Both the position numbers and the translations under genes were made by a program. Below, in pieces: positions 1 to 13,398 of a stretch of 64,000 bases of DNA. Position 1 is the stretch's first letter. Every line of letters starts with the position of its first letter. Below the pieces are notes generated by a model. That model was given only the letters and a program-made list of their open reading frames with translations, did not search any database and was not told where the DNA came from. This DNA comes from Lasioglossum baleicum (lineage: Eukaryota; Arthropoda; Insecta; Hymenoptera; Halictidae), in the NCBI RefSeq assembly GCF_051020765.1, contig NW_027469179.1, positions 124,001 through 188,000 of the forward strand. The letters run 5' to 3'.

Positions 1-3000
1 TATTCCACCTTCCTAGCGAGTCGATGGACAAAGTCAACAGCTTCACCCATACTGTGATTCCGATAGTCGGACCAGGTATTCCGGGAGTATATCGGCTGTA
101 CAGTATTGGCGATATACAACAGTTCCAAGTATACGTAATAAAGTGCAGGGTCAAGCCGTTGTAAAACGTTACGAATTGGTATGGAGTCAAACCGTTTACC
201 GAAGGCCTTACCTTGCATGGACCCACCGCGCTGTTGCGATTGGCTTGCTTAGTGTTCACCGGAAGAAATTAGTAGCGGAACACCTTATATTCAAGTATAA
301 TTATTACGATCGATGGACAAACCGAGAGAGAACGCTACCACCTCCTCCTAGAGCCCAATTGCTCAATCAATAGATACACCTATCCTGTGATTCCGAAGCT
401 CAGACCACGTATTCCGGGAGTGAATCCACAGAGCTGTATTACAAATGGACACCTTAATTCACGGTACGAACATTAAAGTGACGTGACAAATCTTTGTCGA
501 ACGTTACCTATTGATATAGCGTCAAACTTTTTACCCATGGCCTTTCACTCCGATATCCTATGCTGCTGTATCGATAGTCTAAATTCGTGTTGAGGGAAAC
601 AACCTATTATTCCTCTTAGTGACGGGCATGTTTATTTCATGTTTGAATAAGAAGATCAATTGGCGTACTTTTCCAGAACGACACTACTTTCTGTCAGCTT
701 CGCACAGCTAAGTCATTAGCATCACCTATCCTGTGATGCCGAGATACGAATTGGGTGTACGGGAAGTGAATTCGTTGTTCCGTATAGGCAATGGACACCT
801 TAATTTAAGTTATGAATATCAAAGTAGGGAGTCGATCTGTTGGAGTCCATTACTAATTTGATTGAAGTCCTTCTTTCTACCGAATACATTATTTTCCCAT
901 AACATATTACGCAGTAGCGAGTGTCGTGCTTAGTGCTCTCGGGCGCAAATTAGTTGACATTATAGCAGAAGCACATCTTATTCTCGTGTACGAATTAGAA
1001 GACCGAGTATCAAATCGCTCGAGACCGTTCTTACCCTCTTTGGGAGTCGAATGACTAATTCTACAGCCTCATTTATCCTATGATTCCGACAGAATAGTCA
1101 GGTATTCCCGGAGTCAATCCACTAACAGTATTAATGGTAGGCACCTTAATTTTCGGCATGAATATTAATTAACACATCCTAACGGATGTAGAACGTTACT
1201 TATTGCTATAGAGTCAAAATTTTATCCGAAGTCCTTACCTTCCGAGAACCCATCCCGTCGTAGCCATTGGCTTACATAATGTTCATCGGAACAAATTAGT
1301 CGACATTTTGTCAGAAGCATACCTTATTTTCAAGTATGAGTAGCAAAATCGAAAGCCAAACCGTTCGAGAACGTAACCATCTTCGTTGAGAGTGGCGCAG
1401 CTAAGTTAATAGCTTCATCAATCCTGTGATTCGGAGAGTCAGACCAGGTATTCTGCGAGTAAATCCGCTGATGATTATTGACAACAGATACATTCACTCT
1501 CTGTTTGAATATCAAAATAGAGCGTCAGACCGTTTGAGTACGTTACCAATTTCTAGAAAGTCAAAGGCTTTATCGAAGACCATACTCGCCGAAAACATAA
1601 CACGCAGTATCGAGGTTACAACTTCGTGATCAGAGAAAAAAATTACTATGCATTTCAGTGACGGGCAGCATAACTTCATGCGTGAATTAGAAGACCGAGG
1701 GTCAAACCAATCGTGAAAGTTGCCACCTTCTGTGAGAGACGAATGGCTATGTCAATGGCTCCACATATCTTGTGATTTCAAAAGTAATACCTGATATCCC
1801 GGGAGTAAATGCGCTGAACAATATTTGTAATGGGCACTTTTATTCACGGCATGAATATTAAATATAGAGCGTCAAACGGTTTGAGAACGTCACCAATTAC
1901 TATAAAGTTAAAAGTTATACCAAAGACCTCACCCTCCGAAAAACTAACCCGCTGTATCGAGAACATAACTTCATGTTCGGAGAAACAATATAGAATACAT
2001 TTTAATGATGGGATTCTTAGTTTCACGTATGACTTGGAAGATCGAAGGTCAATCCTTTCGAGATAGTTACCACCATCTGCGAGTGTCGAACGACATAGTC
2101 AATAGCCTAACCTATCGAGACAATCCGAGTGTCAAATACGGTATACCGGGAATAAATTCGCTGAACAGTGTTGAGATGAGAAACCTTGATTCTCGGTTTC
2201 AATGTAAAAGTAGAGCTTCAAAACGTTTGAGAACGTTACCAATTCCTACACAATTAAACATTTTACCGAAAGCATTACCGCCCGAGAAGCTGGCCCTCCG
2301 TGTCGAGAGTATAACTTCGTGTTCAGAGAAACAAATTAGTATTCACTTCAGTGACGACACGTTAAGTTCATGCATGAATTATAAGATCGATGGTCAAACC
2401 GTTCGATACCGATCGAACCTCTTTGTGAGTCGAGCGGATAAGTCCATAATACCACCTATTCTGTGATTTCGAAAGTCATCAGCTATTCCGGGAGTAAATC
2501 CGCTGAAAGGTACTGGCAATGGAAACCTTAATTCAGGGATTGAGTATTAAAGCTGAGCATCAAACCATTGTAGAGTTTTAACTATTCGTATGAACTCAAA
2601 CATTTTACCGCAAACCGTACTTTCCGTGATGTTAACCGGCTGTATCGTAAGTGTAACATCGTGTTCAGAGAAGCAAGTAAGTACACATTTTACTGACGGG
2701 CTCCTCAATATCATGTGTGAATTCGAATATCTGCGGCAAGACCGTTCGAGAACGTGACCACCATCCTAGATATTCGAACTGCTAACACAATAGCAACTTT
2801 CTGAGTTGAATGGCCAAGTCATAGCTGTCCTGTACTTGAGAGAGCCACACCAGGTACTTCAGGAGAATTCAGTTGATCAGTATGGGTATTAGACACACTA
2901 CTTCACGGTATAAATATTAGAGTTCAGAATAAGACCGTTGTAGAAAGTTACCTATTGGTATAGAGTCAAAGTTTTTTCCGAATGCGTTACCTTCCTAGAA

Positions 3001-4948
3001 TGTATCCCGCTGTCTGAAGAGTAATACTCCGTGTTCAGACACGCAAAATAGTACACGCCTTAGTGACGGGCATACTAATGTGATGTATGAAATGGAAGAT
3101 TGAGGGTCATACCGTTCCAGAACGTTGCCACCTTCTGCGTGAAAAGGCACATATAACACAATAGCTTCATCTGTCCTGTGATTCCGAAAGTAAAACCAGG
3201 CATCTCGAGAGTAAATGCACTCATCAGTTTTGGCAATAGACACCTTAATTTACGGTTTGAACATTAATGTATTGCGTCAAACCGTTTGGGAGCGTTACCA
3301 TTTGGTATAACGACAATCGTTGTACCGGAGACGTTACCTTGACAGGACCTACGTCGCTGTAGGCACTGTCTTAGTTATGATTCGCGGAAAGAAAATGGTA
3401 GACATTATAGCAGAATCACACCTTATTTTCAAGTATGAACAGATTTATCGTGAGTCAAACCGTTTGAGGGCCATCCCATCTTCTTTGATAGACGATCGGA
3501 TAAGATAGTAGCTTGACCTATCCTGTCATTCCGATAGTCAAACCAGGTATTCCGGTAGACAATCCGCTGTACACTATAGGCAGTGTATACCTTATTTCAC
3601 GGTTTGAATATTAACGTACACAGTCTCAGCTTTGTATAATGTTACGTATTTTTTTTAATGTCAAAAGCATCATCCGAGAACCTAACCCGCACCATCGAGA
3701 GTATAACCTCGTATTCAGAAAAGAAAATTAGTCTTCATTTCAGTGACGGGCACCATAACTTCATGTGTAGAATAAAAGATGTAGGGTAAAACCGAAAGCG
3801 AACGCTATCTCCGTGTGTCAGACACGAACGGCTAAGTTAATAGCTTCATCTGTCCAGTGAATCCGAATGTCAATCCAGGTATCCCGTTACTAAATCCGCT
3901 GACCAGTACTGGCAATAGACACCTTATGTCACGGGTCACAATATTAAAATAGAGCGTCACACCGTTCGAGAGCGTTACCAATTGCTACAAAGTCACTCGT
4001 TTTACCGATAGGCATACCTTCGGAGTAGCTAAATCGCCGGAAGAAGAGTATAAGTTTATGTGCGGAGAAAGAAATTAGTCGTCCTTCTTGTTACGGGCAC
4101 CTTAATTTCATGTATGAAATAGAATATCGAGTGTCAAACCGCTCGCGAACGTTGCACCTTCTGCCGGAGTCGAACCGCTTAATCAATAGCTTTACCAATC
4201 CTGTTATTCCGGCAGTCATGCCAGGTATTCCTGGTGTAAATCCGCTGCACACTATTGGCAACAGACACCTTACTCCATGGTTTAAATTTAAAATTGAGTG
4301 TCACTCCGATTGAGGTTGTTTCCAGTTTCTACAAAGTCAAGCATTTTACCGAATGCCTTACCGTCCGAGAAGCTGGCCCAACGTAGCTAAGTTATATCTT
4401 CGTGGATAGAGAATCACACTAGTGTAAATTTTAGTAACGGCACCTTATGTACATGCAGGAATTAGAATGTCGATGGTCAAACCATTCGGGAACGTTGCCA
4501 CCTCATGTGAGAGATCAACGGCCAAGTGAATAGCTTCACATGCCCTGTGTTTCCCAGAGTGGCACCGTGTATTCCAGCAGCAAATACGCTCAACAGTTAT
4601 GGCAATAGACAACATAATTCACGCTATGAATATTAAAGTAGGGAGTCAAACCGCGGAAGTACGTAACGTATTTGTATAGATACACACTCTTTCCCGAAGG
4701 TCTAACCTCCAGTGGTGCTAACCCGCTGTATCGAGCGCAAAACACCGTGCTCCGTGAAACACATTACACAACATTCTAAAGGCGCGCACCATAACTTCAC
4801 TTATGATTAAGAAGATCGAGCACCAAACCGTTAAAAAACGTTATCACCTTCCTCGAATGTCACACTTCTAAGTCAATAGCTGCATCTATCCCATGATTTC
4901 AAGAGGCAATTCATGTATTCCAAGAGTAAATGCGCTGAACATCATAGG
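1..4948 (+). repeat. Satellite block 1, + orientation (~14 units)
   Basis: The array enters the window mid-unit and runs in + orientation. Anchors lie at 60, 393, 739, 1086, 1432, 1778, 2124, 2469, 2838, 3184, 3531, 3863, 4209, 4553 and about 4899. The 369-bp interval ending at 2838 carries a roughly 23-bp internal duplication. The 332-bp interval ending at 3863 has a 14-bp loss next to an 8-T run at 3649-3656. Half B occurs in two flavours here: the common one (CGTGTTCAGAGAAAC) and one with CTTAGTGTTC and TAGCAGA words, near 250, 931, 1277 and 3365. The block contains no gene. Confidence 0.93.
2761..2835 (+). repeat. Small internal duplication in half B, marker copy 1
   Basis: The segment GAACTGCTAACACAATAGC is followed by a second, diverged version GAATGGCCAAGTCATAGC, so the unit is 369 bp instead of 346. 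The diagnostic CACAATAGC, followed shortly by GAGTTGAATG, recurs in inverted form near 12,790 and, less exactly, near 26,920. Confidence 0.75.
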
Positions 4949-4960
4949 TTTGACGGTTGG
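4940..4960. other. Orientation junction 1 (+ to -)
   Basis: Left of about 4948 the sequence is + half A (GAGTAAATGCGCTGAAC, then CATCATAGG where the consensus has CAGTATTGG). Right of it the - strand half-A core begins (TTTGACGGTTGG, then TCTCAAACCGTTTGATGC). The two sides are at different phases of the unit, so this is not a simple palindromic fold-back. There is no intervening non-satellite sequence. Confidence 0.85.
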
Positions 4961-5404
4961 TCTCAAACCGTTTGATGCTTTACTTTGCTATTCAAACCAT
5001 GAATTAAGATGTCTCCTGACAATACTGTTCAGCGGATGTACTCCGGCAATACCTGCATTCACTCTCCGAATCACAGGAAACGTGAAGCTGTTAACTTGGC
5101 CGTTCGTCTCTCAATGACGGTGGTATCGCTCCAGACCGGTTTGTCCCTCCAACTTCAAATTCGTACTTCGAATTAAGGTGCCCATTGCCAAAATGTATTC
5201 TAATTTGCTCCTCTGAACACGAAGCAATGCCCTGGATATAGGGGGTCATCTTCTTGGAAGGTTAGATCTACTGTAAAACGTATAACTTTATTCAATTACG
5301 TAACGCTCTACAAAGGTATGACGGTCTGCATTAATATTCATTCCGAGAATTAAGGTGTTTGTTACTAATACTGATTGGGGCATTTACTACCGGAATAGCT
5401 AGTT

Positions 5405-5420
5405 TGCCTCTCCATCATCT
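5405..5420 (-). repeat. Deletion breakpoint in a monomer (~88 bp lost)
   Basis: TTTGCCTCTCC runs directly into ATCATCTAATTCATTCATG. The stretch from GGAATCACAGG through the B core is missing. Two anchor steps together span 604 bp instead of about 692. Confidence 0.75.
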
Positions 5421-8400
5421 AATTCATTCATGAACTTAACATGAAATCATTATAATGTATGTTAAAGAGATTCCCTGGGCATGAAGTTATACACTCGGTA
5501 CAGTGGATTAGTTTTTCGGAGGATAAGGTCTTCGGTCAAGCGACACGTTTAACTATATAGCAATTGGTACACTTTTCACACGGGGTGACGCTATATTTTA
5601 ATATCCAATCCGCGAATTAAGGTATATATTGCCACTACTGTACAGCGCATTCAGTCCCGTTTGACTCTCGGGAAACAGGACAGTTGAAGCTACTTTCTTA
5701 GGTGTTCGAAAACCGTAGATGGTGATTACGGTCACGAACTGTTTTACACACGATCTTCCAATTCATACACGAAATTAAGATGCCATCACTAAAATGTATA
5801 CTAATGTCCTTCGCTAAATACGTTGCTATACTCTGGATACGGCGGGATAGCTTCTCGGACCGTAAGGCATACGGTAAATCGTATAACATTATAGTAATTA
5901 GTTAGGATCTCATACGGTGTGACGCACCATTTTAATGTCCAAACCGAGATCTATTGTGTCTATTGCCAATACCGTTCTGCGGATTTAATCCTAGAATAAC
6001 TCGATCGTCTTTCTGAATCACAGGATGTTTGATGCTATTGTGTTAGACGTTTGAATCTGCAAGAATGTGATAACCTTTTCCAACGGTTGAACACTTGATC
6101 TCCTTATTAATAATGAAATTAAGGTCCCCGTCACAGAGATGTATACTAATTTGATCCTCTGAACACGAAGATATACTCTCGATACAGTGGGTTAGCTTCA
6201 CAGAATGCTAGCAGTTCAGTAAAGCGTTTGACTCTATACGAATAGGTAATGCTCTACAATGGTTTGATGCTCTGCTTTAATATTCATACCGTGAAATAAG
6301 CTGTCTATTACCAATATTGTTTAGCGGATTATTCCAGGAATACCTGGCATTTCTCTCGGAATCACAGGATAAGTGAAGCTATTTACCTAGCCGTTCGACT
6401 TTACAGGAGGTAGGCAACTTTCTCGAAAGGTTTAACACTCGATCTTCTAATTCATACATCAATTTAAGGTGACATCCCTAAATTGTATACTAACCTATTT
6501 CCCAAAGCACGTAGCTATACTCTCGATTCGGCAGGTTGGCTTCTAGAACGGTAAAGCATTCGGTAAAACGTTTGACTTTATTGCAACTAGTAACGTTGTC
6601 ACACCGTGTGACGTTCCGCTTTAATATTCAAACCTAGCATTACGCTGCCTATTGCCAATGCTGATCAGCGTGTTTACGCCAGGAATACCTGGTATGACTG
6701 TCGGACACACATGATATGTGACGGTATTGTCACAGTTGTTGAGTATCATAGAAGTTTGTAATGGGTTTCAGCGGTTTGTCCCTCGATTTTCTAATTCCGA
6801 CATGAATTCAAGATGCCATCACTATAGTGAATATTAATGTGATTCTCTGTCCTCGTAGTTATACCTTTGATACGGCGCGATAGCTTCTCGGGTGGTAAGA
6901 AGTTCGGTAAAACGCTTGACCTTGGAGCAACTGGTAACAATCCCAAACGGGGTGTCGCTCTATTTTAAAATGGAAACCATTGAGTAAGGTGTCTGTTGCC
7001 AATACTGATCAGCTGAATAACTACCGTAATGCCTGGTTTGACTTCCGGAATCACAGGAGAGGTGTAGCTATTGACTTAGCCGTTCGACTCTCGAAGAACG
7101 AGGTATCGTTCGCGAACGGTTTGACACTCGGTTATTCTAGTCACACATGAAAAGAAGGTGACCGCCCTCTAAAATGTCTACTAATTTGTTTCCGTGAGCA
7201 CTAAGCATGACACTCGCTGCAGCGGGATAGTTTCCAGGAAGGTAATGTATTCGCTAAAAAGAATGACAGTATATCAATTGGTAATGATCTCCGACGGATT
7301 GACCTTCTACTGTAATATTCATACCGCGAATGATGGTGTCAATTCCCAATGCTACTTAAGCGGATTTACACCCGAAATAACTGGCTTGACTCTCGGAATC
7401 GCAGGATAGGTGGAGTCATTTACGTAGCCGTTCAAATCACAAATAGGGCCCTAACGTTCTCGAACTGCATGCCGCTCGATCTTCTAATTGACACATGAAA
7501 TTAAGATGCCTGTCACTAACATGTATAATAATTTATCTCTGATCACGAATATATACTCTCGATACAGCGGGCCAGCTTCACGGAAGGTAATACCTTCCGT
7601 AAAATGTTGATTATATATGAATTGGTAATTTCCACGACGGTTAGACTCTCTACTATAATATTCATATCGTAAATCAGGGTCTCTGTTGCAATGCTGTTCA
7701 GCGGATTTACTTACGGATTACCTGGTTTGACTCTCGGAGTCAAGGGATAGGTGAAGCTGTGGACTTAGCTCTGCGACCCTCACAGAAGGTGGTAACGTTC
7801 TAGAAGCGTATGCCTCGCGACCTCATAATTAATCAATGAAATTAAGGTGCCCGACACTAAAATGTTTACTAGTTTTCTTCTCTGATCACCATGATATACC
7901 CTCTATGCGGCGGGTTAGATTCTCCGAAGGTAAGGCTATCTTCAATATGTTCTACTCTATTCTAATAGGTAACGTTCGACAATCATTTGACGGTCTGCTT
8001 TAATATGAAAGCCGTGAAATAAGGTTTCCATTGCTAATACTGTGCAGCGGATTCATTGCTGAAATATTTGGTATTACTCTCGGAAACACAGGATTCGTGA
8101 AGTAACTGACTTAGCCGTTCTATTTTCAAAGAAGGCTGTAACGGTCTCGAACGGTTTGACCCTCGATATTCTAATTCATATATGAATTTAAGGTGGAATG
8201 ACTAAAATGTATTCTAATGTGTTTCTCTAATCACGAAGTAATACTCTCGATATGGCGGGTTAGCTTCTCGCAGTGTAAGGTTTTCTTGAAAACGTTTGAC
8301 TTTATAGCAATTGGTAACGTTCTCACTCGGTGTGACGCTCTATACTTACAATTCAGATCGTGAATTATGGTGTCACTTACAAATACTGTTCAGCGGATTT

Positions 8401-8985
8401 ACTCCAGGAATACCTGGTATCACTCTCGCAAACACAGGATATGTGAAGCTATTGACTCAGCTGTTCGAATGTCAAAGGCTGTGGCTACGGTCACAATCTG
8501 CTCAACAATAGACCTGCACAATACATACTTGAAATTTATAACCGTCACTAAAATGTAAACTAACGTGTTTCTCTAATCACGATGTAATACTCCCGATACG
8601 GCAGGCTATCTTCGCGGAAGGTGTGGCGTCCTGTGAAAAATTAAACTCTGTACCAATAGGTAACGTTGTGCAACTGTGTGACTCTCTACTTTAAAGCCTA
8701 TACCGGGAAGTCGGGATTTTAATGCACGTCCTGTACAGTGGATTTACTCCCGGAATGCCTGGTTAGACTCTCGGAATCACAGGATTGGTGAAGACAGTGA
8801 CATAGGCGTTCGTTTCTCAAAGACCATGGTAACGATATCGAAAGGATTGACTCTCGATTTCCCTATTCATACAAAAAAGTAACGCATTGGTCTGCTATAA
8901 CGTCTAATAATTTGTTCCCGTCAGCTCGAAGCAAGACACTAGCAACGACGGGGTTGGTTCATGGAAGGTATGGTGTTGGGTAAAG

Positions 8986-8996
8986 AAAAAAAAAAA
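8986..8996. repeat. A11 homopolymer
   Basis: Eleven consecutive A where other units have about four or five (GGTAAAACG or GGTAAAAAG). The unit is longer by about 7 bp. Confidence 0.9.
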
Positions 8997-11900
8997 TTAC
9001 TTTATATTAATTTGTAACGTTCTCCGATGGTTTGACTCTCTACATTAATATTCATACCGCGAATTGAGGTGTCTATTGCGAATACAGACCAGCGATATAC
9101 ACCCGGAACGACTGGCTTGACTCTCAGTATCACAGGACAGTTGAAGGTATTGACGTAGCTGTGCCACTCTCAAAGGAGGTAGTTACGTTCTCGAATGATT
9201 TGACCTTCCATTCTGCTACTCATACACGAATATAAGGTTTCCCTTTGCTAAAGTATCTACTAATATTTATCCGTGAACACTAAGCAAGACACTTCCTACG
9301 GCGGAATATGTTCTCGGAGTGAAAGGTATTAGCAAAAAATTTTAAATGCATATCAATAGGTAACGTTCTACAACGGTTTGAGACTGTACTATGAATTTTG
9401 TTCCGTGAATTAGGGTGGCTAATGCCAATGCAGCACAGTGTACTCCTTGCCGGAGTACCTGGATTGACTCTCGGAACCACAGGATAGGTGAAGTTGTTGA
9501 CATAACCGTTCGTCCCTCACAGAAGGTGGTAACGTTCGCCAGCGGTTTGATCCGCTAGCTTCTAATTCATGCATGAAGCTAAGGTGCTCGCAACTAAAAT
9601 GAAGACTTATTTCTTCCTCTGATCAAGCAGTTATACTCTCGACACAGCTAGTTTGCTTCTCCGTAGGTAAGGCCATCTGTAATCTGTTTGACTTTATTCC
9701 AATTGGCAAAGCTCTCTGATCGTTTGACGCTCTTCTTTACTATGCAAACCGTAAATTGATATGTCTGTTGGCAATACAGTTTGCGGATTTACTCCAACAA
9801 TACCTGGTTTGACTCTCCGAATCATGGGATATGTGCAGCGATTGGCTTAGACGTTCGACTCTCACATAAGGCGGCAACGATCTCGAGCGTTTTGGCCATG
9901 AATCATCTGATTCGTACATGAAGTTAGGGTGACCATCAATAAAATTTATACTATTTCGTCCCTCTGAACACAATGTTATACTCTAGATCCAGCTGGTTAG
10001 TTGTTCAGGAGGTAAGGTCTTCGGCAAAACGATAGACCTTACAGCAATTGATAATGTTCTTAATCGAATTGACGCTCTTCTTTAATATTTAAACCGTGAA
10101 TTATGGTGTTTAATACCAATCCTGTTCAGTGGATTTACTCCCGGAATAGATGGTTTCATTCCCGAAATCGCAGGATAAGTGACGCTATTGATTTAGCCTT
10201 TCGCCTCTCACAGAATGTTGTAATGATCTCGAACGGTTTGACACCCAATCATCTAATACATATATGAGGTTAAGGTGCCCGCCACTAAAACGGATAATTA
10301 TTTCTTCCTCTGATCAGGATGTCATACTTTCGATGAAGCAGGTGAGGTCCGCGGAATGTATGGCCTCGAGTAAAGCGTTTTACTTTATACCAATAGGAAA
10401 CGCTGTGAAACGGTTTGATGCTCAACTTTAAAATTCATACCGTGGATCAGGGTGTCTATGTCAATACTATTCAGCGGATTTACTCCAGGTATACCTGGTT
10501 TGACTATCGGAATCACAGGATACGTGTAGCTATTGACTTTGCCGTCCTATCCTCAAAGAAGGTGGTAATGTTCTGGAACGGCATGACTCTCAATATTCTG
10601 ATTCATATATGAAATTAAGGTGACCGTCACTAAAACGCATAATAATTTGATTCTCTGTACTCCATGTTTTACACTCGATTCAGCGCGTTAGGCCTTCGGA
10701 GGGTTAAGTCTCCAGTAAAGAGTTTGACCTTATTCCTATTGGTAATGTTCTCAAACGGTTTGACTCCCAAATTAAATGTTGATGCGGTGAATTAATGTTT
10801 CTATTGCCAATACCGTTCATGGCATTTACTCCTGGAATACCAGGCTAGACACTTGTAATAACAGGATAGATGATGCTATTGACTTTGCGGTTAGACTCTA
10901 AAAGAATGTGGTAATGTTCTCGAGCGGTCGGAACCTCGATCTTCTAATTCATACATGAGATTACGCCGCCCGTCACAGAAATGAGGACTAATTTTTTCCG
11001 TGAACACGAACTTATACTCTCGATGAAGTCGGTGAGATTCGCGGAAGGTTATGTATTCGGTAAAAAACATGACTTTTTACAAATTGGTACTGCTTTCCGA
11101 CGGTTTGACTGAATACTTTAATGATTATACCGCGAATAAAGCTACCTATTACCAAAAATGTTCAGCGGATTACTCTGGGATTACCTGGTATGCATCTCGG
11201 AATCACAGGATAGGATACGGTATTGACATAGATGTGCTGTTTTAACTGAAGGTGGGATCGATCTCTAACAGTTTGACACTTCATCAGCTAATTCATAAAT
11301 GAAATTATGGTGTCCGTCACTAAGATACATACTAAATTGCTTCCCTGAATACGAAGTTATGCTCACGATACAGCGGGATAACTTCTCGGAATGACAGGTA
11401 TTCAGTACAAAGTTTGACTCCATACCAGTAGGTACCATTCTATAACGGTATGATTCTGTACTTTACTATTTGTACTGTGAACTAAGGTGTCTATTGTCAA
11501 TACTAAGCTGTGGACAGACTCTCGGAATTCCTGGTCTGTCTCTCGAAATCATAGGATAGTTGAAGCTATAGAGACAGTAGTTCGAATCACAAAGAGTGTT
11601 GTAACGTTCTCGGATGGGTGAACACTAGATCTTCTAATTCATTCATAAATTAAGTTGCCTGTCAGTAAAACGCATACCAATTTGTATGCGTGATCACAAA
11701 GATACTCTTTAGATACAGCGGGGAAGTTTCGCAGATAGTAAGGTCCTCGGTAAAACGCTTGACTTTACAGTAACTGGTAACGTTCTCTACTTTCTTATTC
11801 AAACCGTGAATGAAGTTGTCAATTGGCAATTCTGATCAGCGGATTTTCTCCAGCAATACCTGGTTTGACTCTCCGAATATCAGGATAGATGAAGCTATTG

Positions 11901-12604
11901 ACTTAACTGAGCGACTCTTAAAAATGGTGATAACGCTCTAGAGGGGATTGACACGCGATATCCTTAATCATCCATGAGATTAACGTGCCCGTCGCTAAAA
12001 TGGATTCAAATTTTCTTCTATAGACACGAAGTTATAACCTCGATACATCAGGCTTGGTACGCGGAATGTATGGATTCCGGTAAGAAGTGTGCCGTCATAC
12101 GTATTGGTAAAGGTCCCTTACCGTTTGCCGCTCTATTTTAATATTCAGGCTGCGAATTAAGTTTGTCTATTGCCATGACTGATCAGCAGATTTTCTCCCG
12201 GAATACATGGTTTATCTCTCGAAGTCACAGGAAAGGTGATGCTATTGTGTTGGCCATGTGACTAGCAAAGGAGGTAGTAACGTTCTCGGACGATATGACC
12301 CTTCATTTTCGTATCGATACATGCAATGAATGTGTCCGTCTGATAAAGAGTCTACTAATTTGTTTCCTTGGACACTAAGGAAGAGACTTGCTGGGGCGGG
12401 TTATGTTCTCGGAGAGTATGGTATCCGGTTCAAAGTTTGACCACAAACCAGTAGGTACCGTTCTACGATGGATCGAATCCCTATACTACTATTCATACCA
12501 TAAATTGAGGTGACTATTTCCAATACTGTACTGCGGATGTACTCCCGGTATACCTGGTTTATCCCTCGGAATCACAGGTGAAGCTACTGATCAAACCGAC
12601 CGAC

Positions 12605-12645
12605 TGTCAAAGAGGTTTGTAATGTTAACCGTCGGTTTGACTGTC
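12605..12645 (-). repeat. B/A hybrid core with loss of one half-unit
   Basis: Sequence enters as half B (GACTGTCAAAGAGG) and leaves as half A (TGACTGTCTGCCTTATTTTT), switching within the core shared by both halves. The anchor step across it is about 166 bp, so about 180 bp are missing. This is the product expected from recombination between the homologous A and B cores. Confidence 0.75.
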
Positions 12646-12756
12646 TGCCTTATTTTTCATACCGTGAATTGTGGTGTGTATGACCAATACCCTTCAGCGG
12701 CTGTACTCCCGGAATACGTGGTCTGACTCTCACAGGCGCAGGGGCAGGTGACACGA

Positions 12757-12820
12757 CAGGCTTGGACATTCAACTCTCAATGGAGCTATTGTGGTAGCTG
12801 TTCGTATCTCAAGGATGGTG
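12757..12820 (-). repeat. Small internal duplication in half B, marker copy 2
   Basis: On the minus strand this reads CGAACAGCTACCACAATAGC, then CCATTGAGAGTTGAATGTCC. This is the same arrangement as at 2,761-2,835 but in the opposite orientation. The anchor step across it is 377 bp, a gain of about 31 bp. Confidence 0.75.
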
Positions 12821-13377
12821 ACCACGTGCTCGAACGGTTTGACCCTGGATCTTCGAATTCATACACAAAGATAAGGTGCCCGATACTGAAATGAGTACTG
12901 ATTTATTTTTCTGAACAAGAAATTATACTCTCGATGCCGCGGGCCAGGTCCTCGGATGGTGTGGCCTTAGGAGAAACGTTTGCCAGTATGCAATTTTGTA
13001 ACGCTCCCAAACGGCCTGGGGCTCCACCTTAATATTCAAACCGTCGAATATCTTGTCTATTGCCAATACTGTTCCGCGGATTTACTCCTGGAATTCGAGG
13101 CTTGAATCTCGGAATCACGACTACAGGTTAGGCTATTGGCGCAGCCGTTCGGCTCTCGAAGAAACTGGTAACGTGCTCGAATGTTCAGACTGTCTGTCTC
13201 AAAATTCATAGATGAGACTAACGAGCCCGTCACTAGAATGTTTTCTAATTTGATTCTATGAACACGAAGTTATACCCACCATACTGCTTGTTATATCCTC
13301 GGATGGCATGGTATCCGTTTGAGAGTATGTCGTTATAGCAATTGGTAGCAATCTCAAACGGTTTGACGCTCTACTAT

Positions 13378-13398
13378 AATGTTTATACTGTATTGCCA
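13378..13398. other. Orientation junction 2 (- to +)
   Basis: The - strand copy ends in CGCTCTACTATAATGTTTATA. At about 13,388 it meets + sequence CTGTATTGCCAATAGACACC, which differs from the + consensus at one base (GGCAATAG expected). Both sides lie in half A, about 25-45 bp apart in phase. Confidence 0.85.

Larger units (their letters stand above)
4949..13387 (-). repeat. Satellite block 2, - orientation (~24 units)
   Basis: The same unit reads on the minus strand; the + strand shows its complement (ACTCTCGGAATCACAGGATA, GGTAACGTTCTCGAACGG). The anchor GAATCACAGG recurs at 5068, 5672, 6015, 6359, 6704, 7048, 7396, 7737, 8083, about 8428, 8774, 9127, 9475, 9819, 10165, 10510, 10855, 11200, 11546, 11875, 12221, 12569, about 12735 and 13112. 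Off-period steps are the 88-bp loss near 5412, an 11-A run at 8986-8996, a 17-bp loss before 11875, the half-unit loss near 12,630 and a 31-bp duplication near 12,790. No gene or foreign insertion was seen. Confidence 0.93.

Noticed and set aside
2005..2466. Open reading frame of 153 codons, the longest in the window, and others of 100-124 codons (for example 19,227-19,601, 36,873-37,229 and 29,524-29,868)
   Set aside because: They lie wholly in the satellite, occur in several frames and both strands, differ in frame and extent from unit to unit, and are not conserved as proteins. Similar peptides at distant places simply reflect the same DNA repeat read in the same frame.
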